This document shows, piece by piece, positions 24,768 through 33,199 of a stretch of 64,000 nt of DNA; within the stretch, counting starts at the first letter, position 1, and each line of letters begins with the position of its first letter. This DNA is from Caldibacillus debilis DSM 16016 (GTDB taxonomy: Bacteria > Bacillota > Bacilli > Bacillales > Caldibacillaceae). The notes beneath the pieces are model-generated. The model searched no databases, was not told the origin of the DNA, and was given only the letters and a program-made list of their open reading frames with translations. The translations under genes were made by a program, and so were the position numbers. The DNA lies in the NCBI RefSeq assembly GCF_000383875.1, contig NZ_KB912915.1, positions 62,174 to 126,173 on the forward strand. Reading direction: 5' to 3'.

Positions 24768-26630
24768 ATGGATGCGCGTTCGTTGAAAAAGTTTTTGGCC
24801 ATGATCGCCGTCACGTTCTTGCTCATCGCCCAAAGCGGCCTGTCCGCCCTGCAGGCACGGGCGGAAACCTTGCAAAACGCGGTCACGGTCACCATTCTCG
24901 GGTACGACGAAAAGGCACCGGTATTGGAAACGGTTGCCGTTCCAGCTACTGAAGGAGAGACGGCCTTCGGTGTTTTGCGAACCGTCACCGAAGCGAAAAA
25001 TATTCCTATGGAATACCAGCTTTATGATGGAATGGGCGCCTTTATTACCAAAGTGGGAAATGTCGAGCCGCAAGGCAGCGATTATTGGGGATTTTTTGTC
25101 AACGGCATAGATCCGAACGTTGGCGTTTCCTCATACAAAGTGAAAAACGGGGACAATCTTTTGCTGAAAATCACCTCTTATCCTCCGGAAACGATCACAG
25201 TTAAAGTGTCCGCCGTCGCGGCGGATCAGAAGGAAGTCATTCCCGAAACGGAAGTGGAAATCGTAAAAGGCGGAACCGCCTATGACGCCCTCGTCCAGGC
25301 GGCAAAGGCACGCAAGGTGGCCCTTGATGTTTCCGTCGATTCCCGATGGCTCACCTTCATTAACGATATCGGCGGCTTGCTGGACGGAAACGGATACTGG
25401 GAAATGTACATGAACGGAAAGTTCATGGATAAGGGTCTTGTCAGCTATCAAATGCAAGAAGGGGATCATCTCCAAATAAAGGCGGTGCCCTTTGACAGCG
25501 GAACGAACCCGGGTGACGGCGGTTCCGATAAACCCGCGGACAACCCCGCCGATCCGAACCCGGGCGGCGGAAATCAAAACAAGCCGGGCCAAAGCCTGAA
25601 GAAGGAAGTCCAAACGGCCATCGAGCGGATAAACGGCTATTTCGCCAAAAACCGGAATTTGGATTGGTACGGCATCCTGGCTTTGAAGGCCCTTCATCAG
25701 CCTGTCCCCGAAACTTATGCGGAACAGACGGCGGAAGAGGCCGCAGCCAACGGTGGGAACTACCGGAACGTTACCGACCTGGCCAAAGCGATCCTCGTCT
25801 TGACGGCTTCCGGGAGAGATGCGGCCGATGTCGCCGGCTACAACTTGATCGAGAAATTGGCCAACCACGAAAGAATGACGAAACAAGGGAACAACGGACC
25901 GATTTTTGCCCTGCTGGCCCTCGACAGCGGGGATTATCAGGTCCCTGAAAGGGCGAAATGGACGCGGGAAAAACTGGTCGCCGCGATCTTGGACGCCCAG
26001 CTGGACAACGGGGCATGGTCCCTCTTCGGCGACAGTCCCAGCAGCGATATGACGGGCATGGCCCTGGCGGCCCTTTCCCCCTACACCGGTGAAAAGAAAG
26101 TCAAAGACGCCGTCGATGCCGCGGTCAACTGGCTGTCGAAGGCCCAGGCGGACACCGGCGGGTTCAACGAGGCCGTAAACGGCGGGGAAGCAAGCGAATC
26201 GATCGCCCAAGTCATCATCGGCTTGACGGCAAACCGGGTGGACCCGGCGGGAGAACCGTTCACAAAGCCGGGGGGCAGCCTGGTCCGGCGCCTGCTCGAT
26301 TTCCAAAAGGCGGACGGGGGATTCGCCCATTTGCCTGCCGATGAAACGTCCAATCCGATGTCGACCGCGCAAGCCTACCTGGCGCTGGCGGCCTATCAAA
26401 AATATTTGAGCGGCGAAGGCTCGGTGTTTCAGTTTGCGGGAGGCGAAAAAGTCCCGGTCGCCGGCGTCGCGGAACCGAATCCGGCGGATCAAAAAACCGA
26501 TGCGGACGGAGAAGGGAAACGCTTGCCCGATACGGCGGCCGGACATGTGGAAGTTTTGCTTTCCGGCATTTTGCTGATGGTTTTGGCCGCCGCCCTGCTC
26601 CTGCAAAGAAAAAAGGTGTTCAAGGGCTGA
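24768..26630 (+). CDS. Surface-anchored cobalamin-capture protein: two DUF4430 domains plus alpha/alpha barrel
   Basis: 620 residues from the ATG at 24768 (GGGAGGAGG upstream). Order: signal peptide (cleavage near ARA-ET, residue ~34); two DUF4430 domains at about 38-135 (SDYWGFFVNGIDPNVGVSSY) and 140-245 (GYWEMYMNGKFMDKGLVSYQ); a Pro/Gly/Asp-rich linker; a prenyltransferase-like alpha/alpha barrel at about 275-565 with repeats such as LDNGAWSLFGDSPSSDMTGM and QKADGGFAHLPADETSNPMS; an LPDTA sortase-like motif; one membrane helix; a basic tail. DUF4430 plus this barrel are the two folds of vertebrate intrinsic factor and transcobalamin. Under a B12 riboswitch and before an ECF transporter, capture of cobalamin at the cell wall is a strong inference. 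Confidence 0.9.
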   Translation: MDARSLKKFLAMIAVTFLLIAQSGLSALQARAETLQNAVTVTILGYDEKAPVLETVAVPATEGETAFGVLRTVTEAKNIPMEYQLYDGMGAFITKVGNVEPQGSDYWGFFVNGIDPNVGVSSYKVKNGDNLLLKITSYPPETITVKVSAVAADQKEVIPETEVEIVKGGTAYDALVQAAKARKVALDVSVDSRWLTFINDIGGLLDGNGYWEMYMNGKFMDKGLVSYQMQEGDHLQIKAVPFDSGTNPGDGGSDKPADNPADPNPGGGNQNKPGQSLKKEVQTAIERINGYFAKNRNLDWYGILALKALHQPVPETYAEQTAEEAAANGGNYRNVTDLAKAILVLTASGRDAADVAGYNLIEKLANHERMTKQGNNGPIFALLALDSGDYQVPERAKWTREKLVAAILDAQLDNGAWSLFGDSPSSDMTGMALAALSPYTGEKKVKDAVDAAVNWLSKAQADTGGFNEAVNGGEASESIAQVIIGLTANRVDPAGEPFTKPGGSLVRRLLDFQKADGGFAHLPADETSNPMSTAQAYLALAAYQKYLSGEGSVFQFAGGEKVPVAGVAEPNPADQKTDADGEGKRLPDTAAGHVEVLLSGILLMVLAAALLLQRKKVFKG

Positions 26631-26701
26631 TTTTCGGGGCGGGCCTGTTGTTGAGATATCCATTTCCGATCCGCGAGTTCGGGCACGGGGAGGGAGACAG
26701 A

Positions 26702-27499
26702 TTGGCATCTTGCAAAAAGGTTTTGCTGCTGGCCGTTGCCCTGATTCTATTTATCTTCTCTTCCGGCTGCGAAAAGGACAGTCCGCTGCCGCAAAACAAG
26801 GCCGATGATTGGCAAGCCGAACAGGCGGCCGGTTCCGGAAAAGCCGGGGATGCCGGCGATAAAGCCGAAACCGCAGCCACCGGGAGGAATACCGGCGGGG
26901 ACATAAAAGAAAAGGCCCCGGCAGCGGATTCGGCCGCCGGAGACCAAACGGGAACCGGAGCAAGCGGCAATCCGGCGGAAAAGGCCGGGGTAACGGCCGC
27001 CTCCGATCATCCGGAGAAAAACCCCGATAATCCGGGGAAAAACGGGGAAAAGGCGGCAAAGAAAACCGTCCAGGAGGCCGGCCGTTCCGGGCAGACGGCT
27101 TCCGGCACATCCCCGGGCAAAAAATCGGGAACCGGCGCCGCATCACCCGCATCCCGGCCCGAACCGGCGGTAACCGTATCCGTGATCGGGCTTGACGAAC
27201 ACGGCAAAACGAAGGTCTTTCTTCCGCCTTCGAAAATCGGGATCGGTTCAAAGGATACGGTCTTTACCGCCACGATACGAATTCTCAAGGAAAAAAACAT
27301 CCCATACGAAGCGAGCGGTTCGGGCGCGAGCGCGTACATGGAAGGCATCCATGGATTATATGAATTTGACTACGGGCCGCTGAGCGGCTGGCTGTACAAA
27401 AAGAACGGGGTCATCGTGAACCGGGGGGCGGGCAGCGAGCCCGTGAAAAACGGAGACGAAATTGTATGGTTCTACACGAAGGATTTCACAAAAAATTGA
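26702..27499 (+). CDS. DUF4430 lipoprotein, likely cobalamin-binding
   Basis: 265 residues from a TTG at 26702, chosen because GGGAGG stands 8 nt upstream and the frame then opens with a perfect lipoprotein signal ending FSSGC. A long disordered Ala/Gly/Lys/Pro-rich linker of about 125 residues could span the wall. The C-terminal ~100 residues are one DUF4430 domain (TVSVIGLDEHGKTKVFLPPS, YGPLSGWLYKKNGVIVNRGA, GDEIVWFYTKDF). Placed between the barrel protein and the transporter, it could pass cobalamin from the wall protein to the membrane; that relay is inferred. Confidence 0.87.
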   Translation: MASCKKVLLLAVALILFIFSSGCEKDSPLPQNKADDWQAEQAAGSGKAGDAGDKAETAATGRNTGGDIKEKAPAADSAAGDQTGTGASGNPAEKAGVTAASDHPEKNPDNPGKNGEKAAKKTVQEAGRSGQTASGTSPGKKSGTGAASPASRPEPAVTVSVIGLDEHGKTKVFLPPSKIGIGSKDTVFTATIRILKEKNIPYEASGSGASAYMEGIHGLYEFDYGPLSGWLYKKNGVIVNRGAGSEPVKNGDEIVWFYTKDFTKN

Positions 27500-27628
27500 G
27501 CCGGTGAAGATGTTCCCCAAACCGGCAAATGAGAAAGAAATCGGGTGACACCATGGTTTCCTGCAGGCATTCCCCCTTTCGGAAAATGCGGAATAAGATT
27601 TTCTCTTTTCAAAAAAAGGTGAGGCCGG

Positions 27629-28516
27629 ATGGCTGACGGTTTCCGCTCCCTTCATCCATTCGCCGCCCTGTTGTACTACGTCTTCGCTTTTACCGCCATC
27701 ATGATCTGTCAGCATCCCTTTTTTTTGTTCTTTTCCGGCCTGATTTTGACGGCGGTCAACCTGGTTTTGGACAGGGGGAGGACGCTGAAAGGCTGGGGCG
27801 CCCTTTTTGCCCTGTTCACCCTCTCCCTCCTGATTCTGACCCCCCTTTTCAACCACCGGGGCAGCGTCATCCTGTTTTATGTCTTTCAAAATCCCGTCAC
27901 CTTGGAAGCGGTCCTTCAGGGCGCCATGAACGGCCTCACCCTCTTCTCCCTTTTGGCCCTTTTTTCCACTTTCCATCTGGTGATCGACGGGAGAAAATTT
28001 TTGTTTTTGTTTTCCAAATGGCTGCCGAAATGGGCCCTGCTTGCCATGCTGGCGGTGCGGTTCGTCCCCCTGTTTAAACGGAGGCTGGACGAAATCGGGA
28101 TGGTCCAGAGGGGAAGGGGGATGGGCATCGCCGCCGGCCCGCTCCGGCAGCGGATGAAACACGGAATGCTCCTGACCCAAATCCTGCTGACCTGGTCGCT
28201 GGAAGACGGGATCCAAACGGCCGATTCCATGCTCGCCAGGGGATACGGACTGGGGAAACGGAGCAAATACACCCCCTATTCCTTCCGGCCCGGCGATTTT
28301 GCCGCCATCGTTTTTTTGTTGGCTTTGTCCGCCGCAACCGTTGCCGGATGGTATCTGGGGGACGGCTTGCTCACCCTTTTCCCGGGTCTAGAACCGGTCC
28401 TGTTGTACGGAAGGGAATGGGTGTTTTTTTCCTTTTTTGCGCTGTTGATCGGCTTCCCGCTCATTGCGGAAGGAAAGGAGGCGGCGGCATGGCGATACTG
28501 GAGGCGAAAAATTTGA
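27629..28516 (+). CDS. ECF transporter transmembrane component (EcfT)
   Basis: 295 residues. Membrane helices at both ends flank the cytoplasmic coupling helices, where the EcfT signature is seen as ADSMLARGYGLGKRSK (Ala-Arg-Gly, about residues 200-215) after KRRLDEIGMVQRGRGMG. It couples ATP hydrolysis to substrate-protein toppling. Start ATG at 27629 after AAAGGTGAGG. Its end overlaps the ATPase gene by 28 bp. The 128 bp before it holds no gene. Confidence 0.93.
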   Translation: MADGFRSLHPFAALLYYVFAFTAIMICQHPFFLFFSGLILTAVNLVLDRGRTLKGWGALFALFTLSLLILTPLFNHRGSVILFYVFQNPVTLEAVLQGAMNGLTLFSLLALFSTFHLVIDGRKFLFLFSKWLPKWALLAMLAVRFVPLFKRRLDEIGMVQRGRGMGIAAGPLRQRMKHGMLLTQILLTWSLEDGIQTADSMLARGYGLGKRSKYTPYSFRPGDFAAIVFLLALSAATVAGWYLGDGLLTLFPGLEPVLLYGREWVFFSFFALLIGFPLIAEGKEAAAWRYWRRKI

Positions 28517-30144
28517 CATTTTCCTATCCCGACGGGGACCGGTGCGCCTTGGAAGACATCTCCTTCGCCGTGAACCCCGGGGAGTTCGTCCTCCTTCTGG
28601 GGCCTTCGGGGAGCGGAAAATCGACGCTGCTGAGGCTGTTTAAAAGGGAGATCGCCCCGCACGGAAGGCGGGAAGGGGAGATTTTGTTCCGGGGCAAACC
28701 TTTGGAACGGACGGATAAAATGTTGGCGGCCAAAAAAATCGGGTTCGTCTTCCAGGATCCGGAAAACCAGATCGTCATGGACCATGTGCTGGACGAACTC
28801 GTCTTCGGTTTGGAAAACATGGGGATGGAAACGGATGAGATGCGAAAGCGCGTGGCGGAAATGGCCCATTTTTTCGGGATCCACCCGCTCCTGGACAAGG
28901 AAATCCATCACCTCTCCGGCGGCCAAAAACAGCTGATCAATCTGGCCTCCGTCCTGCTGATGGGGCCGGATGTCCTGCTCCTGGACGAACCGACGGCCCA
29001 ATTGGATCCGGTGGCCACGAAGGATTTTTTGCATATCATCAAACGGATGAACGAGGAGTTCGGCTTGACGGTTTTGCTGGCGGAACACCGCCTGGACGAG
29101 GTGTTCCCCTTGGCAGACCGGGTCCTGTTTTTGGAAAGGGGAAAGCTCCTATTGGACGAACCACCGAAAAGGGCCCTCTGCCGGATGGAAAAAAGGGAGG
29201 AAAAGGCGGTCCGCGCCTTCTTGCCGGCAGTTCCCCGGCTCTTTTTGGAATTTTTCCCCGATCCGGATCCGGAGGATCTCCCCCTGTCGGTAAAGGAAGG
29301 AAAAAGGCGGCTCGGGCAATACACCGTCGGGGCCGCCGATCCCGAAAAGGAGGATTCCGGAAAAAAGGACAAGGAGCAGCCTCTGTTGGAAGTGAAGGCG
29401 GCGGAATTCCGCTACGGGAAGGACGAAAGGAAAGTGCTTGACCGCCTTTCCCTGACCGTCTTTGAAGGGGAGCTCCTGGCGATCGTCGGGGCCAACGGGA
29501 CGGGCAAATCCACATTGCTCAAGGCCATGGCCGGCCTTCTTCCGGTGCAAAGGGGGCGCATCTTCTATCGGGGAAAAAAATTGGCGCGGCCGCAGCCGGA
29601 GGAAATCGCCTATCTGCCGCAAAATCCGAAACTTCTCTTTATCCGCGACACGATCGGCGGAGAATTGGCCGCCGTCGCCGGGCGGTTCCGGATCGAGGCC
29701 GGAAAGGAAAGGGCGGAGGAACTGGCGGAATTTTTCCGCATCCGGCACGTCATGGACCGCCATCCTTATGATGTGAGCGGCGGCGAGCTGCAGAAAGCGG
29801 CCCTTGCCGCCTTGCTCCTTCCTTCCCCGCGGCTGCTTCTGCTGGATGAACCGACAAAGGGGATGGACCCGGAGATGAAAAGGGAATTCGCCGATCTATT
29901 AAAGGCGCTGCGGAAGGAGGGGACGACGGTCGTCCTCGTCACCCATGACATCGAATTCGCCGCAGTCTGCGCCACGCGATGCGCCATGATGTTCGCCGGC
30001 CGGATCGCCGCCGCTTCCCCGACGGAACAGTTTTTTAAGGGAAATTCCTTTTATACGACCGCAATCAGTCGCCTGACAAGGAACAGCCATGTACCGGAAG
30101 TGATCTCGATCGGGGAGGCGAGAAAAAAATGGACGATTCCGTAA
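28489..30144 (+). CDS. ECF transporter ATPase, two ABC domains fused
   Basis: 551 residues from the ATG at 28489, inside the end of the EcfT gene and preceded by GGAAAGGAGG. Domain 1 (about 1-230): Walker A GPSGSGKST, Q-loop VFQDPENQ, signature LSGGQKQ, Walker B VLLLDEPTAQLDP. Domain 2 (about 305-535): Walker A GANGTGKST, signature VSGGELQ, Walker B LLLLDEPTKGMDP. One chain thus replaces EcfA and EcfA'. The linker of about 70 residues is charged. Essential residues are present in both halves. Confidence 0.95.
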   Translation: MAILEAKNLTFSYPDGDRCALEDISFAVNPGEFVLLLGPSGSGKSTLLRLFKREIAPHGRREGEILFRGKPLERTDKMLAAKKIGFVFQDPENQIVMDHVLDELVFGLENMGMETDEMRKRVAEMAHFFGIHPLLDKEIHHLSGGQKQLINLASVLLMGPDVLLLDEPTAQLDPVATKDFLHIIKRMNEEFGLTVLLAEHRLDEVFPLADRVLFLERGKLLLDEPPKRALCRMEKREEKAVRAFLPAVPRLFLEFFPDPDPEDLPLSVKEGKRRLGQYTVGAADPEKEDSGKKDKEQPLLEVKAAEFRYGKDERKVLDRLSLTVFEGELLAIVGANGTGKSTLLKAMAGLLPVQRGRIFYRGKKLARPQPEEIAYLPQNPKLLFIRDTIGGELAAVAGRFRIEAGKERAEELAEFFRIRHVMDRHPYDVSGGELQKAALAALLLPSPRLLLLDEPTKGMDPEMKREFADLLKALRKEGTTVVLVTHDIEFAAVCATRCAMMFAGRIAAASPTEQFFKGNSFYTTAISRLTRNSHVPEVISIGEARKKWTIP

Positions 30145-30860
30145 AGACCCCAAAAAGAAAAAGGCGGGCCTACGCCTGGCCGGCGGCCTTCCTCATCCTG
30201 TTCATCGCCCTGCTGCTCGCCTTTCCCCTCTTCATCCAGAAACATTATTTGTCCGTCAGCCTGTGCCTGATGGCGGCCAGTTTCCTGCCCCTCATGATCC
30301 GCTTTGAATGGAAAAAGATGATCGGAAGGGAAATCGTCATCCTCGCGGTATTGGGAGCGGTGGCCGCCCTTTCCCGGGTTCCGTTCGCTTCGCTTCCCAG
30401 CGTTCAACCGACCACCTTCGTCGTGATCCTGACCGGGGCCGTTTTCGGAGCGGAAAGCGGATTTGCGGTGGGGGCTTTGGCCGCCCTGGTTTCCAACATC
30501 TTCCTCGGACAGGGACCGTGGACCCCGTGGCAGATGTACGGCTGGGGGATGATCGGATGGATCAGCGGACTTCTCCGGTCCTCATTTTTTATAAAAAACT
30601 CCTTCGGCAGGGGCCTGTTCGGTTTCCTTTCCGGCTTCGCCTTTAACTGGCTGATGAACCTGTGGGTCATCCTCACCGTCCTGGACCATTGGAACTGGAA
30701 AGGGATTGCCGCCATTTACGGGGCAAGCTTTTTCTTCGATTTGGCCCACGCCTTATCCAACGTATTTTTTCTTGCGGTCTTTTCCAACAGCTGGATGAAA
30801 ATCCTTCTCCGGATGAAAAGGAAATACGGCCTTTTGGAGGCGGAATCGGACGGCAAATGA
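30129..30860 (+). CDS. ECF transporter substrate-binding membrane component, probably for cobalamin
   Basis: 243 residues, overlapping the ATPase gene by 16 bp. Six or seven helices; features common to S components include VILAVLGAVAALSRVPFASL, QPTTFVVILTGAVFGAESGF and GPWTPWQMYGWGMIGWISGL. The riboswitch and DUF4430 genes point to cobalamin, the role known for CbrT-type S components in lactobacilli; whether this protein belongs to that exact subfamily cannot be judged by eye. Confidence 0.88.
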   Translation: MDDSVKTPKRKRRAYAWPAAFLILFIALLLAFPLFIQKHYLSVSLCLMAASFLPLMIRFEWKKMIGREIVILAVLGAVAALSRVPFASLPSVQPTTFVVILTGAVFGAESGFAVGALAALVSNIFLGQGPWTPWQMYGWGMIGWISGLLRSSFFIKNSFGRGLFGFLSGFAFNWLMNLWVILTVLDHWNWKGIAAIYGASFFFDLAHALSNVFFLAVFSNSWMKILLRMKRKYGLLEAESDGK

Positions 30861-31024
30861 CGAAGCGATGGACCGGCCCAAGAAAGGAAAACCGGATCCG
30901 CCATCCGGCCGGTCCCGTCATCCTTGCGAGCCCCGGCCAACTCCATCCGTTCAAAACGACCGGGGTTCACGTTGCGGGTGACCGCCGGGCCGTGCATGAC
31001 GATGGAAAAACGAATTCTAAACTT
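30861..31024. other. Spacer between ECF operon and terminator
   Basis: No gene seen. Confidence 0.4.
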
Positions 31025-31064
31025 CCTAACAGCGCATCCCCGCGTTGTTAGGTTTTGATTTTTT
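31025..31064 (+). terminator. Terminator downstream of the cobalamin operon
   Basis: CCTAACAGCGC and GCGTTGTTAGG pair over 11 bp with one G-U, loop ATCCCC, then TTTTGATTTTTTC. It is 165 bp after the last stop codon. Confidence 0.85.
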
Positions 31065-31159
31065 CGGGCCGTTCCGAAAAGGTCAATTGGGCCATCGGAG
31101 CCCAATTCGGCCTCGCAAGGGAGGAAAAAACCGATCCGGCATCCGTCCATCAGGGCCAT

Positions 31160-31600
31160 GATTTTGGACAAAACGGTTCGGATGTTGGACACCGGTTGCG
31201 ATGATGGACATTTTTTCCGTGATGATGGACGTTTTTTTCGCGATGATAAACGTTTTTTCCAAAATGTTGGTTATTTTTTCCTTTATGTTGGACAAATTTT
31301 TTTTCGTGTTGAACATACATTTGAAAATGTTGGACATTCCCTGGGATATTGGACATTTTTATCCGGATGTTGAACGATCCGGTTGAGATGATGGACGATC
31401 GGCCCGGCAAACCGGAACAAATGTTGAACGTTTTGCCCCAAATATTGAACAAACGGGACTTTCTATCGGACGATTCGCCAAAATCTTGGGCATTTTTCTT
31501 TGAATTTGGAACCGTCCGGTACGGATCGGAAAAACAAGAATGCGGGACAAATTTTCCCCGTGTTGAACAGTCGGCGGTCAAGATTGGACATTTCAATATC
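31160..31600 (+). repeat. 21-bp-periodic tandem array, copy B
   Basis: GGAC/GAAC cores fall at 31166, 31187, 31206, 31227, 31248, 31269, 31290, 31311, 31332, 31351, 31372, 31393, then after 33 bp at 31426, 31447, 31468 and about 31489, with weaker units at 31565 and 31586. A representative unit is GATGATGGACATTTTTTCC. Homologous units in the same order, including the 33-bp unit after GGTTGAG/GGATGAG, are found inverted at 2032-2425. Compared unit by unit, this copy has one extra unit near 31248 and lacks one that copy A has near 2294. Confidence 0.88.
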
Positions 31601-31619
31601 ATGCCATATGGCAATGGAA

Positions 31620-31707
31620 CCGGATAAAAACATTTGAACCCTCTTGCCTTTCAAGCGAATTCACTTTTGTGCGGATAATTTCCCCGGATAAAAATATTCG
31701 GACCCTC
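31620..31707. repeat. Direct repeat pair, about 24 bp, period 64 bp
   Basis: CCGGATAAAAACATTTGAAC (then CCTC) at 31620 recurs at 31684 with three substitutions. The intervening 40 bp is not repeated. Confidence 0.85.
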
Positions 31708-31886
31708 CCGCCCCGGCAAAGGATGGACGATGATCCGATCGGCGGCGCGGGACCATTCCAACGGGCAAAAAAAGAAAGCGTCTGATCCGAACGCTTATCG
31801 GAAAGGCAGGCCTCCTTCCATGGCTGCCACCCGATCAAAAAGAGTGGAAAAACGTCGCGGCCCGAGACCGCAAAGCCCGATCAAAG

Positions 31887-31982
31887 AATCCGAAAATAAA
31901 TTCAATGGGCTCGCATTCCGAAACGGCTTGACCCTGTCCTCGAATGCTTCCCAATCCGAAAATAAATTCAATAGGCTCGCAT
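31887..31982. repeat. Direct repeat pair, 30 bp, period 66 bp
   Basis: AATCCGAAAATAAATTCAAT (then GGGCTCGCAT) at 31887-31916 recurs at 31953-31982 with one substitution. The spacer is 36 bp. Confidence 0.95.
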
Positions 31983-32040
31983 CCGGGTTCTCCCATGGCA
32001 CCCCTTCGACAAAAAATGGCCGTTCGGAAGGCAACCGAAA

Positions 32041-32069
32041 TTGAAAAATGTTCTGAAATATGATATCAT
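32041..32069 (+). promoter_or_regulatory. Promoter of the SPFH gene
   Basis: TTGAAA at 32041-32046, 17-bp spacer, TATCAT at 32064-32069, about 30 bp before the start codon. Confidence 0.65.
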
Positions 32070-32100
32070 AATAATATAAAATTAATATTGGAGTGATTTT

Positions 32101-32943
32101 ATGAAAGAAACCAGAGCCTGGTCGATGAACGGTTATCTCGGCATCCTCATCCTTGTCCTCCTGATCGGATCCGCCGCCTTTCTGGCCTGGAAACAACAGT
32201 GGATCCTTGCCGTCATTATCTTCCTTGTCGCCGCGGTCCTGGCGACGGGCATCACCATCGTCCAGCCGAATCAGGCGAAGGTCGTCATCTTCTTCGGAAA
32301 ATATTTGGGGTCGATCCGGGAAAGCGGCCTGTTTTTAACGGTGCCATTGACGGTCCGCGACACGATCTCCCTTCGGGTGCGAAACTTCAACAGCAACAAG
32401 CTGAAAGTGAATGACGTGTTGGGGAATCCGATCGAAATCGCGGCCGTGGTCGTCTTCAAAGTCGTCGATTCGGCCAAGGCACGGTTCGATGTGGAGGATT
32501 ATGAACAGTTCGTGGAGATCCAAAGCGAAACGGCCATCCGCCACGTGGCCACCAAATATCCCTATGATGCCTTCGAAGATGAAGAGATCACCCTGAGGGG
32601 AAATCCGGAAGAAATTTCTTCAGAACTGACCAAGAATTTGCAGGAACGGTTAAATGTGGCAGGCGTCGAAGTCATCGAGGCCCGTCTGACCCATCTGGCC
32701 TACTCGACGGAAATCGCCAGCGCCATGCTGCAGCGGCAGCAGGCGGCGGCCATCCTGTCCGCCAGGCAAAAAATTGTCAGCGGCGCCGTATCCATGGCGC
32801 AAATGGCGGTGCAGCAACTGCAGGAAAGCGGAACGGTGGAATTGGATGAAGAAAGAAAAGTGAACATGGTGAACAACTTGCTTGTCGCGATCATTTCCGA
32901 CCGGGGTGCCCAACCAGTCATCAATGCGGGAAGCCTGTATTAA
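32101..32943 (+). CDS. SPFH/band-7 domain membrane protein
   Basis: 280 residues. Two membrane helices lie within the first 55 residues (GYLGILILVLLIGSAAFLAW, WILAVIIFLVAAVLATGITI). The SPFH domain runs from about 55 to 230: IVQPNQAKVVIFFGKYLGSI, LRVRNFNSNKLKVNDVLGNP, VEDYEQFVEIQSETAIRHVA, with the C-terminal helix RQQAAAILSARQKIVSGAVS. SPFH proteins form membrane microdomain scaffolds. Start ATG after GGAGTGATTTT. An RHH protein follows 22 bp later, a pairing often seen in bacteria. The gene lies right after the repeat-dense region. Confidence 0.92.
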   Translation: MKETRAWSMNGYLGILILVLLIGSAAFLAWKQQWILAVIIFLVAAVLATGITIVQPNQAKVVIFFGKYLGSIRESGLFLTVPLTVRDTISLRVRNFNSNKLKVNDVLGNPIEIAAVVVFKVVDSAKARFDVEDYEQFVEIQSETAIRHVATKYPYDAFEDEEITLRGNPEEISSELTKNLQERLNVAGVEVIEARLTHLAYSTEIASAMLQRQQAAAILSARQKIVSGAVSMAQMAVQQLQESGTVELDEERKVNMVNNLLVAIISDRGAQPVINAGSLY

Positions 32944-32965
32944 TTGGCAACGGTCGTGAATAAAC

Positions 32966-33148
32966 ATGCCGAAGAAAAAAAATTTTCCGCTGCGCCTTGA
33001 CCCGGAACTTTATGCCATTCTCGAGCGTTGGGCACAGGATGAATTCCGAAGCGTGAACGGCCATATCGAATACCTGCTGCGGGAGGCCGCGAAAAAAGCG
33101 GGAAGATGGAAGGAAAAACCGCGGCCCTCCCGCGGGGAAAAGGAGTAG
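32966..33148 (+). CDS. Arc-type ribbon-helix-helix DNA-binding protein
   Basis: 60 residues: [20 protein letters not shown] gives the beta strand and first helix, and [19 protein letters not shown] the second helix, as in Arc/MetJ repressors. The C-terminus is basic and Pro-rich. The upstream ribosome-binding site is weak, so translation may be coupled to the SPFH gene. It may regulate this two-gene operon. No toxin gene is next to it, so toxin-antitoxin function is not supported. Confidence 0.85.
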   Translation: MPKKKNFPLRLDPELYAILERWAQDEFRSVNGHIEYLLREAAKKAGRWKEKPRPSRGEKE

Positions 33149-33158
33149 GGGGTAAAAT

Positions 33159-33199
33159 AATCTGTCCCGGATCCAAACGGAACCGGGACAGATTTTTTT
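33159..33199 (+). terminator. Terminator of the SPFH operon
   Basis: AATCTGTCCCGG and CCGGGACAGATT form a 12-bp stem, followed by seven T. Confidence 0.93.

Noticed and set aside
25131-26708. 525-codon open frame on the minus strand opposite the cobalamin-capture gene
   Set aside because: It is a mirror of the real gene: low-complexity composition, no ribosome-binding site, and the plus-strand gene has clear domains and a riboswitch.
31158-31614. Protein made of 7-residue repeats encoded by the 21-bp array
   Set aside because: Frames are open on both strands only because the period is a multiple of three; the open phase differs between the two homologous arrays, and no start signal is present.
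32966-33148. Toxin-antitoxin module
   Set aside because: The ribbon-helix-helix protein has no toxin-like partner; its neighbour is a full SPFH protein.
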